In this document: piece after piece, positions 1-9,452 of the stretch
Layout: the number at the start of each line of letters is the position of its first letter
Position numbering within the stretch: position 1 is the stretch's first letter
Assembly: GCA_016932615.1 (NCBI GenBank)
Contig: JAFGCN010000003.1
Coordinates: 1-59,614 of the forward strand
From: Candidatus Aenigmatarchaeota archaeon
Lineage (GTDB): Archaea > Aenigmatarchaeota > Aenigmatarchaeia > QMZS01
Length of the DNA stretch: 59,614 bases
Direction: 5' to 3'
Position numbers and translations under genes: made by a program
Notes under the pieces: generated by a model
Databases searched by the model: none
What the model saw: only the letters and a program-made list of their open reading frames with translations
What the model was told of the DNA's origin: nothing

Positions 1-84
1 AACACTACCGTCAATAACACCACAAACACTACCGTCAATAACACCACAAACACTACCGTCAATAACACCACAAACACTACCGTC
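1..84 (+). repeat. 24-base tandem repeat (NTTVNNTT coding)
   Basis: The unit AACACTACCGTCAATAACAC plus CACA is repeated three and a half times without visible mismatch, in frame with the partial gene. It continues beyond the left edge of the window, so the copy number is unknown. Confidence 0.9.
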
Positions 85-264
85 AATTTGATTCCCAAGT
101 TCAGGGAAGACGTAAACAAAAGGCTTTCTCGGGTAAAGGATCAGGTAGAGTCGCTTTCTCAGGGCACCGAAATTAATATAGAGAGGCCGGTTACGGTTCA
201 ACAAATCCCAAGCAGGCCAGTAGTGAGGCATGTTGTACTGCCCACAGTGAACTTGCCGAGGTAG
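1..264 (+). CDS. C-terminal part of an Asn/Thr-repeat protein (partial)
   Basis: The window opens inside this gene; frame 1 is open from base 1 to the TAG at 262-264. The first 28 codons are three and a half copies of an octapeptide NTTVNNTT, encoded by near-exact 24-base repeats, so every unit carries N-x-T sequons. A charged stretch and a Pro/Val/Arg-rich tail follow. The composition suggests the stalk or linker of a surface protein that could be N-glycosylated, but no domain is recognisable and the N-terminus is missing. Exact nucleotide identity of the repeats points to recent expansion by slippage. Confidence 0.6.
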   Translation, partial: NTTVNNTTNTTVNNTTNTTVNNTTNTTVNLIPKFREDVNKRLSRVKDQVESLSQGTEINIERPVTVQQIPSRPVVRHVVLPTVNLPR

Positions 265-294
265 GCACTTTATTTTTTCTAATGTATTTGGCTT

Positions 295-831
295 ATGCGT
301 CTTTTTGTTGCAGTAAATATTCCGGATGCGCTTAAGGCAAAAATCGGAGGAATGGCAAAAACACTGGATATGCCCGGCTTAAGGAGAACTTCCGAGAAGA
401 ACCTTCACCTCACGCTTAAGTTTCTTGGGGATGTCAGCGAAGATAAGCTGACCGGGGTGGTCGCGGCTTTAAGACGGGTTTCACTTCACCCATTCAAGGC
501 GTCGATTGGCGATTATGGCTTTTTCCCGGACTCCAGAAATATCCGGGTCGTGTGGCTTGGCCTTGCGCGTGGCAGGGAGGAAATGGCAAAACTTCACTGG
601 ATAATTGACGAAGCGCTTGCAAGGGAAGGTTTTGCCAGGGAGAGGAATTTTGAGTCACACCTTACGGTTGCAAGAGCCAGTTTTCTGAAAGACAAGGGGC
701 TGCTTTTGCAGCGGATGCAGGGGTTTGATTTTATGGGAGAGTTTGAGGTATCTGGCTTTGACCTTATGGAAAGCTTTCTTAAGCAGGGCGGTCCGGAATA
801 TAGGGTGGTTTCAAGCTTTAATCTGGGCTAG
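295..831 (+). CDS. thpR: RNA 2',3'-cyclic phosphodiesterase (2H family)
   Basis: 178 residues, the usual length of the LigT/ThpR family, which opens 2',3'-cyclic phosphates on RNA such as tRNA halves. The two catalytic H-x-T-x motifs of the 2H superfamily are present: HLTL near residue 38 and HLTV near residue 122. The N-terminal MRLFVAVNIP strand is typical. ATG at 295 follows a T-rich stretch with no clear Shine-Dalgarno site. It leads a run of same-strand genes that includes an RNA methyltransferase and a second 2H protein, fitting RNA processing. Confidence 0.9.
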   Translation: MRLFVAVNIPDALKAKIGGMAKTLDMPGLRRTSEKNLHLTLKFLGDVSEDKLTGVVAALRRVSLHPFKASIGDYGFFPDSRNIRVVWLGLARGREEMAKLHWIIDEALAREGFARERNFESHLTVARASFLKDKGLLLQRMQGFDFMGEFEVSGFDLMESFLKQGGPEYRVVSSFNLG

Positions 832-834
832 AGG

Positions 835-1590
835 ATGATTATTATGAGGTATGAAATTGTTCCCTACCGGGGGCGTAAATCGTCTGTCCGGAGACGGTTT
901 GCACTTATTGGAGCAGCCATTCTTCTGATGGCCGTATTGGTGCTGTTTACGACTTGGTTTGAGTACCCCTTTTTTGGCCAAGAAACAAACAGTTCATCTA
1001 ATCAATCGGATAATAGCACTCAAGCTTTCGGTAGCATGATTTCTTCGGGCTGGACATTAACTTCCTACTGCCTGGCGGATGAGTCTCTTTACCGTGGGCA
1101 GAAGGTTGAGATTTTCGATTCAGATGGCGCAACACTTGGGTTTTACCGGAGCGACTTTATAGAGAAAATCCAGATAGAGGGTTCGGGTATAGGTGATGGA
1201 GACAGAAATCCCGGGCAGTATATCGCTTACGACTTTGAAATTAATGATGGAAAAACTTGCTACCTTACAGATGAAGTCAGGGGCGCGTTTGGATTGGTTC
1301 TTAACGACTGGACTGAAGATTTGCCAAGCATCGCAATAAACCCACCCCTTCCTGCAGGAACAGAGGTTATCCTGGTGGACTTGGGTTCCGATGCTGGTGA
1401 AAATACGGCGGAAACCAACCAGCTTCTTTTGAACAGGACGTTTATTGTTCAGGACACCTTTTTTGGCTTTCCCGAAACAGAAAAGAAAATAGATATTTTT
1501 ATCGGTCGGCAGAAAAGAGTAGACTATTCTGGACCTGAATCATTTTTCATGAAAAATGTCACTGTTTTGATAAAGCTTCCAGAATCTTGA
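835..1590 (+). CDS. Exported or membrane-anchored protein, 3D-domain-like
   Basis: 251 residues starting three bases after thpR (ATG at 835; 844 is possible). A basic N-terminus and a hydrophobic segment (about 24-40) look like a signal anchor, followed by a Ser/Asn-rich linker with N-x-S/T sites. The C-terminal half has features of the bacterial 3D (Asp-Asp-Asp) double-psi barrel found in MltA-type peptidoglycan enzymes: a PAGTEVIL strand, QDTFFG, then KIDIFIG and a final NVTVLI strand. The first Asp of the DP motif appears as Asn. The fold is an inference and an enzyme activity is unproven. Confidence 0.55.
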   Translation: MIIMRYEIVPYRGRKSSVRRRFALIGAAILLMAVLVLFTTWFEYPFFGQETNSSSNQSDNSTQAFGSMISSGWTLTSYCLADESLYRGQKVEIFDSDGATLGFYRSDFIEKIQIEGSGIGDGDRNPGQYIAYDFEINDGKTCYLTDEVRGAFGLVLNDWTEDLPSIAINPPLPAGTEVILVDLGSDAGENTAETNQLLLNRTFIVQDTFFGFPETEKKIDIFIGRQKRVDYSGPESFFMKNVTVLIKLPES

Positions 1591-1717
1591 TTTTTGATGA
1601 TCTATCTTACTGGAGTTCTGGACTTGCGCCGGCTAATCTCTGAGTGTCACATTTTTTGGGGAAGCTTGGATATCGGTCGATGCCAGCTTCTTAATAGGTT
1701 TTATTTGAAACTAGATT

Positions 1718-2593
1718 ATGGAAATTGCCCGAGCAGTTGTTATTGCACTAGGTATAGTTCTATTTCTGGCGGTTATCCTTGCAGTCCCATATTTTGGGCT
1801 TTTTGGTCAAAACTCCAAAAATCCGGAAATTGAATCTAATGCCTCAGTTTCAGATATTGAAGGTCTTTTGAATCAGGATTCCGATTTGCATTTGCCTGAG
1901 GAAGAGGCGCCTTTTGAAGGCAGTCAGGAGGAGGTTTTGGAGCCGGCAGAGGAGACGCTTCCTTCATATACGCCGATTGTACTTCCTGATATTGGCTCGG
2001 ACGTCGTTCTTTACGAGGGCTCAAACGCAACCTGGAACGGAATCTGGATTTACCTGGAGTCTATTGGAGAGTGTGAAGGCGTACCTTATGTGGAGTTCAA
2101 TATAGGTGCCATTGGGGACGATTACGAGGGAGACGATGGATATCTAGAGTATGGGGGGATAGACATTTATGGGGATGGAATTGTCTGGGCCAAGTCTCTA
2201 TCTTACTCAGATTCTGGAGAACCCGGAATCGCAATCTTGCACATCTTCCCAATAGTCCAATTAGATGCTTCAATTGGAGACAATGAAACCCTGACTCTCC
2301 ATGAGGAGGTCTATATCCAGAACGAGACCTCAGAAAAAATATGTGGGTATGAATTTTACTTTGAATCCATCGAGGATGGGCAGGCATTTATGGGTATAGG
2401 GTCGGAAAAGGGACTTTATGAAGCTGGGGAAGTTTATGCTCTTTCCGGTACAGGGCATAAATTTAAGTCTGAAGATGGGGAGTTTGAATATTATGCTACT
2501 GAGCTGAAATTCAGGCCTGAGTTTATGGTTCGGGGAAGCGATGGAAAGGCCTGGGTTGTGATTGATGCAGTTTGCGCCCTTGTTGTCAGTTGA
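1718..2593 (+). CDS. Hypothetical exported acidic protein with N-terminal anchor
   Basis: 291 residues. One N-terminal transmembrane segment (about 5-27) is followed by a Glu/Ser-rich linker and then a beta-rich acidic ectodomain with several N-x-S/T sites. The ectodomain seems to hold two related blocks, each beginning with an Asn-containing turn and an 'I/F-x-L/F-ESI' strand (around residues 105-115 and 210-220), which suggests an internal duplication like those of archaeal surface proteins. No family recognised. Overlapping frames at 1594-2620 are shadows of this gene. Confidence 0.65.
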   Translation: MEIARAVVIALGIVLFLAVILAVPYFGLFGQNSKNPEIESNASVSDIEGLLNQDSDLHLPEEEAPFEGSQEEVLEPAEETLPSYTPIVLPDIGSDVVLYEGSNATWNGIWIYLESIGECEGVPYVEFNIGAIGDDYEGDDGYLEYGGIDIYGDGIVWAKSLSYSDSGEPGIAILHIFPIVQLDASIGDNETLTLHEEVYIQNETSEKICGYEFYFESIEDGQAFMGIGSEKGLYEAGEVYALSGTGHKFKSEDGEFEYYATELKFRPEFMVRGSDGKAWVVIDAVCALVVS

Positions 2594-2659
2594 CTGGGGC
2601 ATTAAGGTGTGCTTATCCAAGGCAATCTGCCAATTTGAAGATTTACACCCAGTTAATTA

Positions 2660-3583
2660 ATGGCAGACCCAATCCTCCCTAAGGGCTTTAAGGAAAAATA
2701 CTCGCAGATTCTTGGAGAGAGAAACCCAGAGTTCCTGAAGTTCTGTGCAATGCCCCTCAAAAAGACCGTGAGGGTCAATACCCTTAAAGTTGATGATGTG
2801 CCTGGATACCTGAAACTTCTGAAGGAAAGGGGCTGGATTCTTGAAAAAATCCCCTGGTGCGATTATGCCTTTAACGTCTCAAACATCGAGCCAGGAAAGA
2901 CGGAGGATTACTTTTTTGGAAAAATCTACGTGCAGGAGGCGGCAAGCTTGCTTCCCTCCCTGGTTTTAGCCCCAAAAGAGCATGAGTTTATTCTTGATAT
3001 GTGCGCAGCGCCCGGAAGCAAGACAACGCACCTGGCGCAGCTTATGAAGAACACCGGCTGCATTGTCGCTAACGACGTCAACTACAAGCGGCTTAAGGCG
3101 CTGGGATTTAATATCGAGCTTACCGGCGCCCTAAATACGGTTCTTACCGAGATGGATGCAACTAGAATAAATCTTGAGGAGCGCTTTGACAGGATTCTTA
3201 TTGATGCCCCCTGCACCTGTGAGGGGACTGTCAGAAAGGACTGGAAGGCGCTCTCGAAGTGGAATCTCAGAGTGTGCCGCTATATGGCTTCCCGTCAAAA
3301 GCAGATGCTGAAAATCGGGGCAAAAGCCCTCAAAGCAGGCGGCACTATGGTTTATTCCACCTGCACCCTTTCACCTGAGGAAAATGAGGGAGTTGTTGAT
3401 TATGGTATAAAAGAGTTGGAGTTGGTTCCCGAAAAGGTTTCCCTCAATGGCCTGAAGACTTCAGATTGCCTAACCGAGTGGGACGGAAAAACCTTTGACG
3501 AGGGAGTGAGAAAAGCAGCGCGGATATGGCCCCAGGATAACGACACTGAGGGATTTTTTTTGGCGAGGTTTAAGAAAGAATGA
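2660..3583 (+). CDS. NOP2/NSUN-family RNA (cytosine-5) methyltransferase
   Basis: 307 residues. The Rossmann SAM site DMCAAPGSKTT lies near residue 113. Motif IV is DAPCTCEG and motif VI YSTCTLSPEENE; their two cysteines are the release and nucleophile cysteines of the NSUN family. It methylates C5 of cytosine in tRNA or rRNA; the exact target cannot be read. It lacks an obvious C-terminal RNA-binding domain, which may be supplied by the next gene, whose ATG overlaps this stop (ATGA). Confidence 0.9.
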   Translation: MADPILPKGFKEKYSQILGERNPEFLKFCAMPLKKTVRVNTLKVDDVPGYLKLLKERGWILEKIPWCDYAFNVSNIEPGKTEDYFFGKIYVQEAASLLPSLVLAPKEHEFILDMCAAPGSKTTHLAQLMKNTGCIVANDVNYKRLKALGFNIELTGALNTVLTEMDATRINLEERFDRILIDAPCTCEGTVRKDWKALSKWNLRVCRYMASRQKQMLKIGAKALKAGGTMVYSTCTLSPEENEGVVDYGIKELELVPEKVSLNGLKTSDCLTEWDGKTFDEGVRKAARIWPQDNDTEGFFLARFKKE

Positions 3584-4020
3584 GCGCGGGAAGGGATTTT
3601 ATGCGGTTTTTGGAGGAACGGTTCGGGCTTCATAAGGGAATCTTCTCCAAGTTTTCATTTCATGAAACAAGTGACAAGGTTTACGTGCTTTCGGTTGACA
3701 TTCCAGGTGTTGACTTGTCGGGCCTTCGGGTATTTAGTATAGGCATAACTGCCGGGAGGCAGTTTGACAAGTCCGCAAGGTACAAGCCGACAACAAACCT
3801 TCTGCAGATTTTCGGGAAATTTGCTACTCGTAATATTGTGGACATTACCGACGAGGAAAAAGAGGATTATATGCGCGGCCTTGACATCGAAAAGGAAGCA
3901 GATGTTGAAGAGGGTTATGTGATTGTTCGGCACGGAAAAGACATTCTCGGTTGCGGGCTTTATTCAAAGGGGAGCATAAAAAACCAGGTGCCAAAGGCAA
4001 AGCGGATGGCATTGAGGTAA
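3580..4020 (+). CDS. PUA-like RNA-binding protein paired with NSUN methyltransferase
   Basis: 146 residues, translationally coupled (4-base overlap) to the methyltransferase. The C-terminal part, with RHGKDILGCGLYSKG followed by IKNQVPKAKR, resembles the PUA or RNA-binding tail found fused to many NSUN/RsmF-type methyltransferases. I infer that a domain normally on one polypeptide is split off as a separate subunit here. The N-terminal half is less clear. The gene ends five bases before the next start. Confidence 0.65.
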   Translation: MSAGRDFMRFLEERFGLHKGIFSKFSFHETSDKVYVLSVDIPGVDLSGLRVFSIGITAGRQFDKSARYKPTTNLLQIFGKFATRNIVDITDEEKEDYMRGLDIEKEADVEEGYVIVRHGKDILGCGLYSKGSIKNQVPKAKRMALR

Positions 4021-4024
4021 GAAT

Positions 4025-4630
4025 ATGGTGTTCAATTGCCCTCCCGAATGTGATTGGGTGCACCCCAAATACTATTCTTATAAAGGAGTGCCTGGAGCGC
4101 ACAGGGGGCTCATATTTGTTTTTGAGGCAGATGCAGGTTTTTGGGAGAAGGTTCTCTCTATTTTTAACAAAGATGACCTTTTAAGCCCCCCGGTAAGGTA
4201 TAGGGAACCTAGGCCTCATTGCACAATCTCAGGCAGGATATATGACGATGTGCCTTTTTCCATTCTGTTGGATGCTTTGCAGGGCTCTTCTTGTTTGGAT
4301 ACTCCGGCTGTTTTTCCAAAAACCCTGGACTTTTTAAGAGATAATGTGGGGGACGCAGTATATCTGAAGCTTGAAGAGGATTCGTTTTGGCACGCCAAGG
4401 ACAGTGTTTTGCCTTGGGATGCGTCTTGCCAGCAATATGTTCCGCACATTACGCTGACACATGTTGGTTCAGGTAAAGGCAAGGACTACTGTGCGGAGCT
4501 TAGTGATTTTGGAGTTAATCCTGCTAAATTAAATGCCTTGGGAATTAAGTACAATCTTTCTCGAAGAATGGATGCTTGCTATAACCTTCGCTCCAAAAAC
4601 GTGACGGTTTATAGGCATAAGGGCCGGTAG
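4025..4630 (+). CDS. Second 2H phosphoesterase-like protein
   Basis: 201 residues with two H-x-T-x motifs about 85 residues apart, PHCTIS and PHITLT, the hallmark of the 2H phosphoesterase superfamily (LigT, CPDase, AKAP-LigT). It is not a close relative of the thpR copy upstream: the N-terminus is Cys/Pro-rich. A purine-rich GAGGTAAG precedes the ATG and it sits four bases after the PUA-like gene, so it is probably cotranscribed with the RNA methyltransferase. A role in RNA end processing is inferred. Confidence 0.6.
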   Translation: MVFNCPPECDWVHPKYYSYKGVPGAHRGLIFVFEADAGFWEKVLSIFNKDDLLSPPVRYREPRPHCTISGRIYDDVPFSILLDALQGSSCLDTPAVFPKTLDFLRDNVGDAVYLKLEEDSFWHAKDSVLPWDASCQQYVPHITLTHVGSGKGKDYCAELSDFGVNPAKLNALGIKYNLSRRMDACYNLRSKNVTVYRHKGR

Positions 4631-4779
4631 TGCCATAAGACTGGCGTGACAGTTCACAATCTACCTCTGGGGGGGTAATGTTTTAGTGTGCTGAGTTGGG
4701 CATTGCGCTGAGCGGGTTTTTCGGGCCTGCAATAAAGATTGGCTATATATAGTGGAGAATTTAAGTATTATTACGCAGG

Positions 4780-5406
4780 ATGGGATACGTCTCTTCAGTT
4801 GTATTTGACTCGGTTGACCGAGGGATGCTAACCGGACCTATAGAGCTGGGCAATTATGGCCATCGTCCGGAAAAATTTAAGTTGCCGGGTTCAGAGAACA
4901 GCTACCTGCATGTGCGTGGTGGTCAGGCCATGGAGATGAATATTGGGCAGAAGGAGACTGGTGTGGTGGTTTCTAGGTACGATTCAACGGGCAAAAAGTT
5001 TGGAGATGTCGTTGGTTGTGTCCTGCCTGCAGGCGAGGACCCTAATAACGCGATTTCTGCGCTTTCTAATGCATTGCCAAAGCCTCTGACCCAGTACAAG
5101 GTCTCTGTTTTGCCGGGACCCCCTGGTAGCATAGCAGGTCGTGACGTAATGGGGTCTGTAAACGCTCTTAGGAGTGTCGAGAACGCACTCCTTGATGCGG
5201 GATTTAGTTACGAAAAGCAGAATCCAGGGGGTGAGGGATTGGTTGGCGAAATTATTCCAAATAAACTCCAACCCAGCGACTTTCCTTCTGCTGACCATTC
5301 AGAGGTGTTAGTTAAGCCGGGCATATACACCAAGATAGAGTATGAGCCCACTCGAAAGGATGGTTCGCCGATTAACCACACAAACATAAACCTCCGTTAC
5401 TGGTAG
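4780..5406 (+). CDS. Hypothetical protein
   Basis: 208 residues, no family recognised. No signal peptide or transmembrane segment; Gly/Pro-rich loops and alternating strands suggest a soluble alpha/beta protein. A TATA-like box (CTATATATAG, about 4742-4751) lies about 30 bases upstream, so it has its own promoter, with a short leader ending AGGATG. It is one of many soluble orphan proteins in this window. Confidence 0.6.
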   Translation: MGYVSSVVFDSVDRGMLTGPIELGNYGHRPEKFKLPGSENSYLHVRGGQAMEMNIGQKETGVVVSRYDSTGKKFGDVVGCVLPAGEDPNNAISALSNALPKPLTQYKVSVLPGPPGSIAGRDVMGSVNALRSVENALLDAGFSYEKQNPGGEGLVGEIIPNKLQPSDFPSADHSEVLVKPGIYTKIEYEPTRKDGSPINHTNINLRYW

Positions 5407-5439
5407 ACCCAAGCTCATTTATTAATCCTCTCTAAAATT

Positions 5440-7029
5440 ATGGGACTTTTAGGCGGAGAAGAGTTAATCGTTCCTGATACGTCGATTTTGATTTCAAGGA
5501 AATTGACGCAGATGATTGACAAGGGAGAACTTAAGAATGTCAAAGTGCTTGTGCCTGAGTTTGTGCTTGACGAGCTTCAGGCGCAGGCAAGCAAAGGCAA
5601 GGAAATTGGTTTTTTGGGCCTCGAGGAAATAAAGGATCTCCGGAAGAGGAAGATAAAGCTGGAATTTGTGGGCAGAAAGCCCACCCTGGACGAGATAAAA
5701 CTTGCCAAGTCCGGCCGGATAGACAATTTAATCAGGGAAGTCGCGCAGGAGAAGAAGGCGACCCTTTACACAAAAGACCTGGTGCAGGCGGTTATCGCTG
5801 AGGTTTATAACGTCAAGGTAAAGTACATTAAAGACGACAAAGCCCCAGAGGAGTTGGACTTTATCCCGCACCTTACAAAGAGCACAATGTCGCTTCATTT
5901 CAAGGTCGGCTGCCTTCCCTACGCAAAGAGGGGAAGCCCTAAGAAGTGGAAGATTGAGCGCATCGGAAAGGAAAAGCTGTCCAAAAAGAAGTTTGATGCG
6001 CTTGCCAATTCCGTCCTGAGATCTATTAGAGGCCAGGAGCACTGCTTTGTGGAGTTCGAGGAGTATGGAGCCATGGTTCTGCAGGTCAGGGACATGCGAA
6101 TTGCCATCACCCGCCCACCTTTTTCTGAAGGCGAAGAGATAACGATTGTCCGGCCGATTGTAAAGCTTACGCTTGATGACTACAAGCTTTCAGACAAGCT
6201 TAAAAACAGAATAGGTAAATCTGCTGAAGGCGTTATTATCGCAGGTCCTCCTGGAAGCGGAAAATCGACTCTTGCGGCAAGCCTGGCGGAGTTCTATCAT
6301 TCACTTGGAAAGGTCGTAAAGACCATGGAGCAGCCAAGGGACTTGCAGGTGAACCCAGAAATCACCCAGTATGCTCCCCTTGCCAAAGACTTTGGGCGGA
6401 CTGCTGAGATTCTTCTGCTTGTCAGGCCGGATTACACAATCTATGACGAGCTTAGGTCTGTTCGGGATTTTCACATCTTCTCCGACATGCGCCTTGCCGG
6501 AGTTGGAATGGTTGGCGTGGTTCATGCGTCGAGCCCTGCTGATGCTGTCCAGAGGTTCATAAACAAGGTTGAGCTTGGAATGCTTCCAAACATAGTAGAC
6601 ACGATAATTTTCGTTGACAAGGGAAAAATCGAGGAGGTTTTTTCACTTAAGATAGCTGTTAAAGTCCCGGCAGGAATGAAAGAGCAGGACCTTGCAAGGC
6701 CGGTAATTGAGGTAAGGTCTTTTGAAACCGAAGAGCTCAGGTACGAGATTTACGTTTTTGGGGATGAAACGGTGGTGATGCCCTTTTCGGCCTCTGGGAA
6801 GGAAGGCGCAATTGATTCTCAGGGGGGATTGGTCGGGCTTGCCGTGAGTGCGATTGAAAGGGAGGTTTCAAAGTACGACAAGCGTCCGATTGTCGAGCCG
6901 CTTTCTGATGGCTCGGTGAGGGTTTATGTTTCAAAGAAGTCAATTGCAAAGATTATTGGAAAGGGCGGAAAGAATATTGAGAAGCTTCAGGAAAAGCTTG
7001 GCGTCCATATTGACTTGGCTGAAAAGTAG
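5440..7029 (+). CDS. PIN-domain/KH-domain ATPase (archaeal PilT-like ATPase)
   Basis: 529 residues with the archaeal PIN-ATPase-KH layout: a PIN ribonuclease domain at about 1-130 (VPDTSIL start), a secretion-type ATPase core with Walker A GPPGSGKS near residue 269, and a C-terminal KH domain (about 480-529) with the [10 protein letters not shown] GxxG loop. The family is widespread in archaea and is thought to act on RNA, perhaps at ribosomes; the precise role is unsettled. TATA-like ATTTATTAATC lies about 25 bases before the ATG, so the transcript is probably leaderless. Confidence 0.9.
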   Translation: MGLLGGEELIVPDTSILISRKLTQMIDKGELKNVKVLVPEFVLDELQAQASKGKEIGFLGLEEIKDLRKRKIKLEFVGRKPTLDEIKLAKSGRIDNLIREVAQEKKATLYTKDLVQAVIAEVYNVKVKYIKDDKAPEELDFIPHLTKSTMSLHFKVGCLPYAKRGSPKKWKIERIGKEKLSKKKFDALANSVLRSIRGQEHCFVEFEEYGAMVLQVRDMRIAITRPPFSEGEEITIVRPIVKLTLDDYKLSDKLKNRIGKSAEGVIIAGPPGSGKSTLAASLAEFYHSLGKVVKTMEQPRDLQVNPEITQYAPLAKDFGRTAEILLLVRPDYTIYDELRSVRDFHIFSDMRLAGVGMVGVVHASSPADAVQRFINKVELGMLPNIVDTIIFVDKGKIEEVFSLKIAVKVPAGMKEQDLARPVIEVRSFETEELRYEIYVFGDETVVMPFSASGKEGAIDSQGGLVGLAVSAIEREVSKYDKRPIVEPLSDGSVRVYVSKKSIAKIIGKGGKNIEKLQEKLGVHIDLAEK

Positions 7030-7051
7030 ATCCTTTGACAGGAATTTTAAG

Positions 7052-7070
7052 CAGTTTGATTTGCAAACTG
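7052..7070. terminator. Inverted repeat between convergent genes
   Basis: CAGTTTG-ATTTG-CAAACTG forms a perfect 7-base stem with a 5-base loop between the convergent PIN-KH ATPase and PEP synthase genes. There is no adjacent long T-run, so a terminator role is inferred from position only. Confidence 0.35.
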
Positions 7071-7126
7071 GGCACTTGTAAAGGTCAATAAGGTTTTCCT
7101 GAAGAATATTTAAATTTTATCTGGAC

Positions 7127-9397
7127 TTATTTCTTCTTCTTTTCAAGCTTTGCGACATTCAGTTTTGTCTGAAGGAACACGTCCGGGTTGACCGAAATGG
7201 TGTCGATCTTGTTGTCCAGAAGGAACTTTACGTACTCGGGGTACTTTGAAGGCGCCTGTCCGCATATCCCAACCGGCCGCTTGTATTTGTGGGCGACTTT
7301 TATGAGGTTCTCTATTGAAATTTTTACTGCGTCATTTCTTTCGTCAAAAGCGAGGCCCTCATTGTCCCTGTCCATTCCAAGAGTAAGCTGTGTCAGGTCG
7401 TTTGAGCCGATCGAAAACCCGTCAAAGATTTTCGCAAACTGGTCGGCCAAAATGATGTTTGAGGGAATCTCCGCCATCACATATACCTTAAGCTCTTTTC
7501 TGAGCCCTGCTTCCTCGATGATTTTCAGGACATTTTTTCCTTCATCGATTGTCCTGCAGAAGGGAATCATGACATCTACATTCTTAAGCCCCATTTGCCT
7601 TCTGACTTTCTTTATTGCCTCAAGCTCCAGCATGAATGCCGGCTTGAATTTGGGGTCAATGTACCTTGAAGCGCCACGCCAGCCCATCATAGGGTTTGAC
7701 TCCATTGGCTCGTATTCTTTTCCGCCCTTAAGGTTCGCATATTCATTTGTCTTGAAGTCAGAGAACCTTACAATAATCTGCCCCGGATGAACCGAAACTG
7801 CCAAAAGCGCAATGCCTTCTGCAAGCTTGTCGATGTACTCCTGTGACTTTCCGTTCTTTATGGCGTAAAGCGGGTGCATCTCTATGTGAGATGCGATAAT
7901 GTTTTCCTCCCTTGCCAGCCCTACGCCATCCGGCTGGAATGAAGCAAGGTCGAACGCCTTTTCAGGGGTTGCAAGTATAAACATGACTTTTGTCTTGGTC
8001 TTTGGAAGGTCGTCCAGGGAAATCTTATTTACCTCGAAATCAATCTTTCCATTATAAACTGCGCCAGAGGACCCTGTTGTGTCAATGGTTACGACCTGGC
8101 CGTCTTTAAGGACTCTCATGGCTCCTTCAGCGCCGACAATGCAGGGAACTCCAAGCTCCCTCGAAACAATTGCTGCGTGGCTTGTTGAGCCGCCCCTTTC
8201 AGTAATGATGCCGGCTGCAATTTTCATTATTGGCTCCCAGTCGGGGTTTGTAATCGAACTTACCAAAACTTCGCCTGGCTTGAACTTTCCAATCTCACTT
8301 ATGTTCTTGATGATGTGGACTTTTCCGGAACTTATCTTCTTTCCAACTGAAATCCCCTGGAGGATTGTTTTTCCACTTCCCTTAAGTTTGTACTCCTCGA
8401 TGACCTTGTGCTTTGACTTGTTCGAGTGGACTGTTTCAGGCCTTGCCTGGACAATATATAATTTTCCGTCGACCCCGTCCTTTGCCCATTCTATGTCCAT
8501 TGGGGTCTTGTAATGTGCCTCAATTGCCATTGCATATTTCCCGAGCTCTTCAACTTCCTTGTCGGAAAGCACGAATGCCCTGACTTCAGAAGCAGGAACT
8601 TTTGCTTCCTTTGTGCCGGTTTTTCCATAGATAAGCTTGATTTTTTTCTCGGATGGCTTTTTCATTATGACTTTTCCTGTTGGCTTGAAAACATAGAATG
8701 AGTCTGGCTTCACCGTTCCCTGTACAATGTACTCGCCAAGCCCCCAGATTCCGTCAATGCTCACCACATTGTTAAACCCCGTGTTCGGGTCAATCGTAAA
8801 CATGACACCTGAACAGGCAAGGTCAGACCTCACCATTTTCTGGACGGCTATGGAAAGCTTGACTGAGAACTGGTCAAAACCCTTGTCTGCCCTGTAAGAG
8901 ATTGCCCTGTCAGTAAAGAGAGATGCGTAGCCCCTGACGACACATTCCAGAAGCTCCTTTTCGGTCTGGACATTTAAGTAGGATTCCTGCTGGCCTGCAA
9001 AGCTTGCGTCAGGCAGGTCTTCGGCAGTTGCAGACGACCTTACGGCGACACTGCCCTTGCTTCCGGCAAGAAGCCCTTTGAACGCAACCAGGATTTCATT
9101 TTCCAGCTTTTCAGGAAGCTTTGATTTTTCTATGATGGACCTGACCGCTTTTCCCTTGCTCCTCAGGTTGTTCATATTGGTTGTGTCAAGGTCTTTCAAA
9201 AGTTCCTTAATCATCCTGTCAAGGTTGTTTTCCTTTATGAATAAGTCGTAAGCTTCAGCAGTGATTGCAAAGCCGTTTGGAATCCTTACTCCTTTTTTTG
9301 ACAATTTGCAATACATTTCACCAAGCGACGCATTCTTGCCTCCAACAATCGGGACATCCTTGTACGAGATTTGTGAAAAGGGTATTATCAATTTCAT
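7127..9397 (-). CDS. ppsA: Phosphoenolpyruvate synthase (pyruvate, water dikinase)
   Basis: 756 residues, full length for PpsA, which converts pyruvate + ATP + water to PEP + AMP + phosphate at the entry to gluconeogenesis. The N-terminal ATP-grasp domain (about 1-330) has the GGKNASLGEM start and the SVAVRSSATAEDLPDASFAG loop. The phosphohistidine domain has ERGGSTSHAAIV with catalytic His near residue 405. The C-terminal PEP-binding barrel ends with GICGQAPS. The lysine-rich tail is short. An AT-rich stretch with AAAGTATATATAC-type sequence (about 9405-9421) upstream is the likely promoter. Confidence 0.95.
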   Translation of the reverse strand: MKLIIPFSQISYKDVPIVGGKNASLGEMYCKLSKKGVRIPNGFAITAEAYDLFIKENNLDRMIKELLKDLDTTNMNNLRSKGKAVRSIIEKSKLPEKLENEILVAFKGLLAGSKGSVAVRSSATAEDLPDASFAGQQESYLNVQTEKELLECVVRGYASLFTDRAISYRADKGFDQFSVKLSIAVQKMVRSDLACSGVMFTIDPNTGFNNVVSIDGIWGLGEYIVQGTVKPDSFYVFKPTGKVIMKKPSEKKIKLIYGKTGTKEAKVPASEVRAFVLSDKEVEELGKYAMAIEAHYKTPMDIEWAKDGVDGKLYIVQARPETVHSNKSKHKVIEEYKLKGSGKTILQGISVGKKISSGKVHIIKNISEIGKFKPGEVLVSSITNPDWEPIMKIAAGIITERGGSTSHAAIVSRELGVPCIVGAEGAMRVLKDGQVVTIDTTGSSGAVYNGKIDFEVNKISLDDLPKTKTKVMFILATPEKAFDLASFQPDGVGLAREENIIASHIEMHPLYAIKNGKSQEYIDKLAEGIALLAVSVHPGQIIVRFSDFKTNEYANLKGGKEYEPMESNPMMGWRGASRYIDPKFKPAFMLELEAIKKVRRQMGLKNVDVMIPFCRTIDEGKNVLKIIEEAGLRKELKVYVMAEIPSNIILADQFAKIFDGFSIGSNDLTQLTLGMDRDNEGLAFDERNDAVKISIENLIKVAHKYKRPVGICGQAPSKYPEYVKFLLDNKIDTISVNPDVFLQTKLNVAKLEKKKK

Positions 9398-9452
9398 AAT
9401 AATATTGAAAAAAGTATATATACTCTTTGGAGATTTTTTGTTTCAAGAATCG

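Noticed and set aside
1594-1833. 79-codon frame on the plus strand
   Set aside because: It overlaps the better-supported gene at 1718 and has no protein-like features.
8079-8701. Plus-strand frames over ppsA
   Set aside because: Antisense shadows of a well-conserved enzyme gene.
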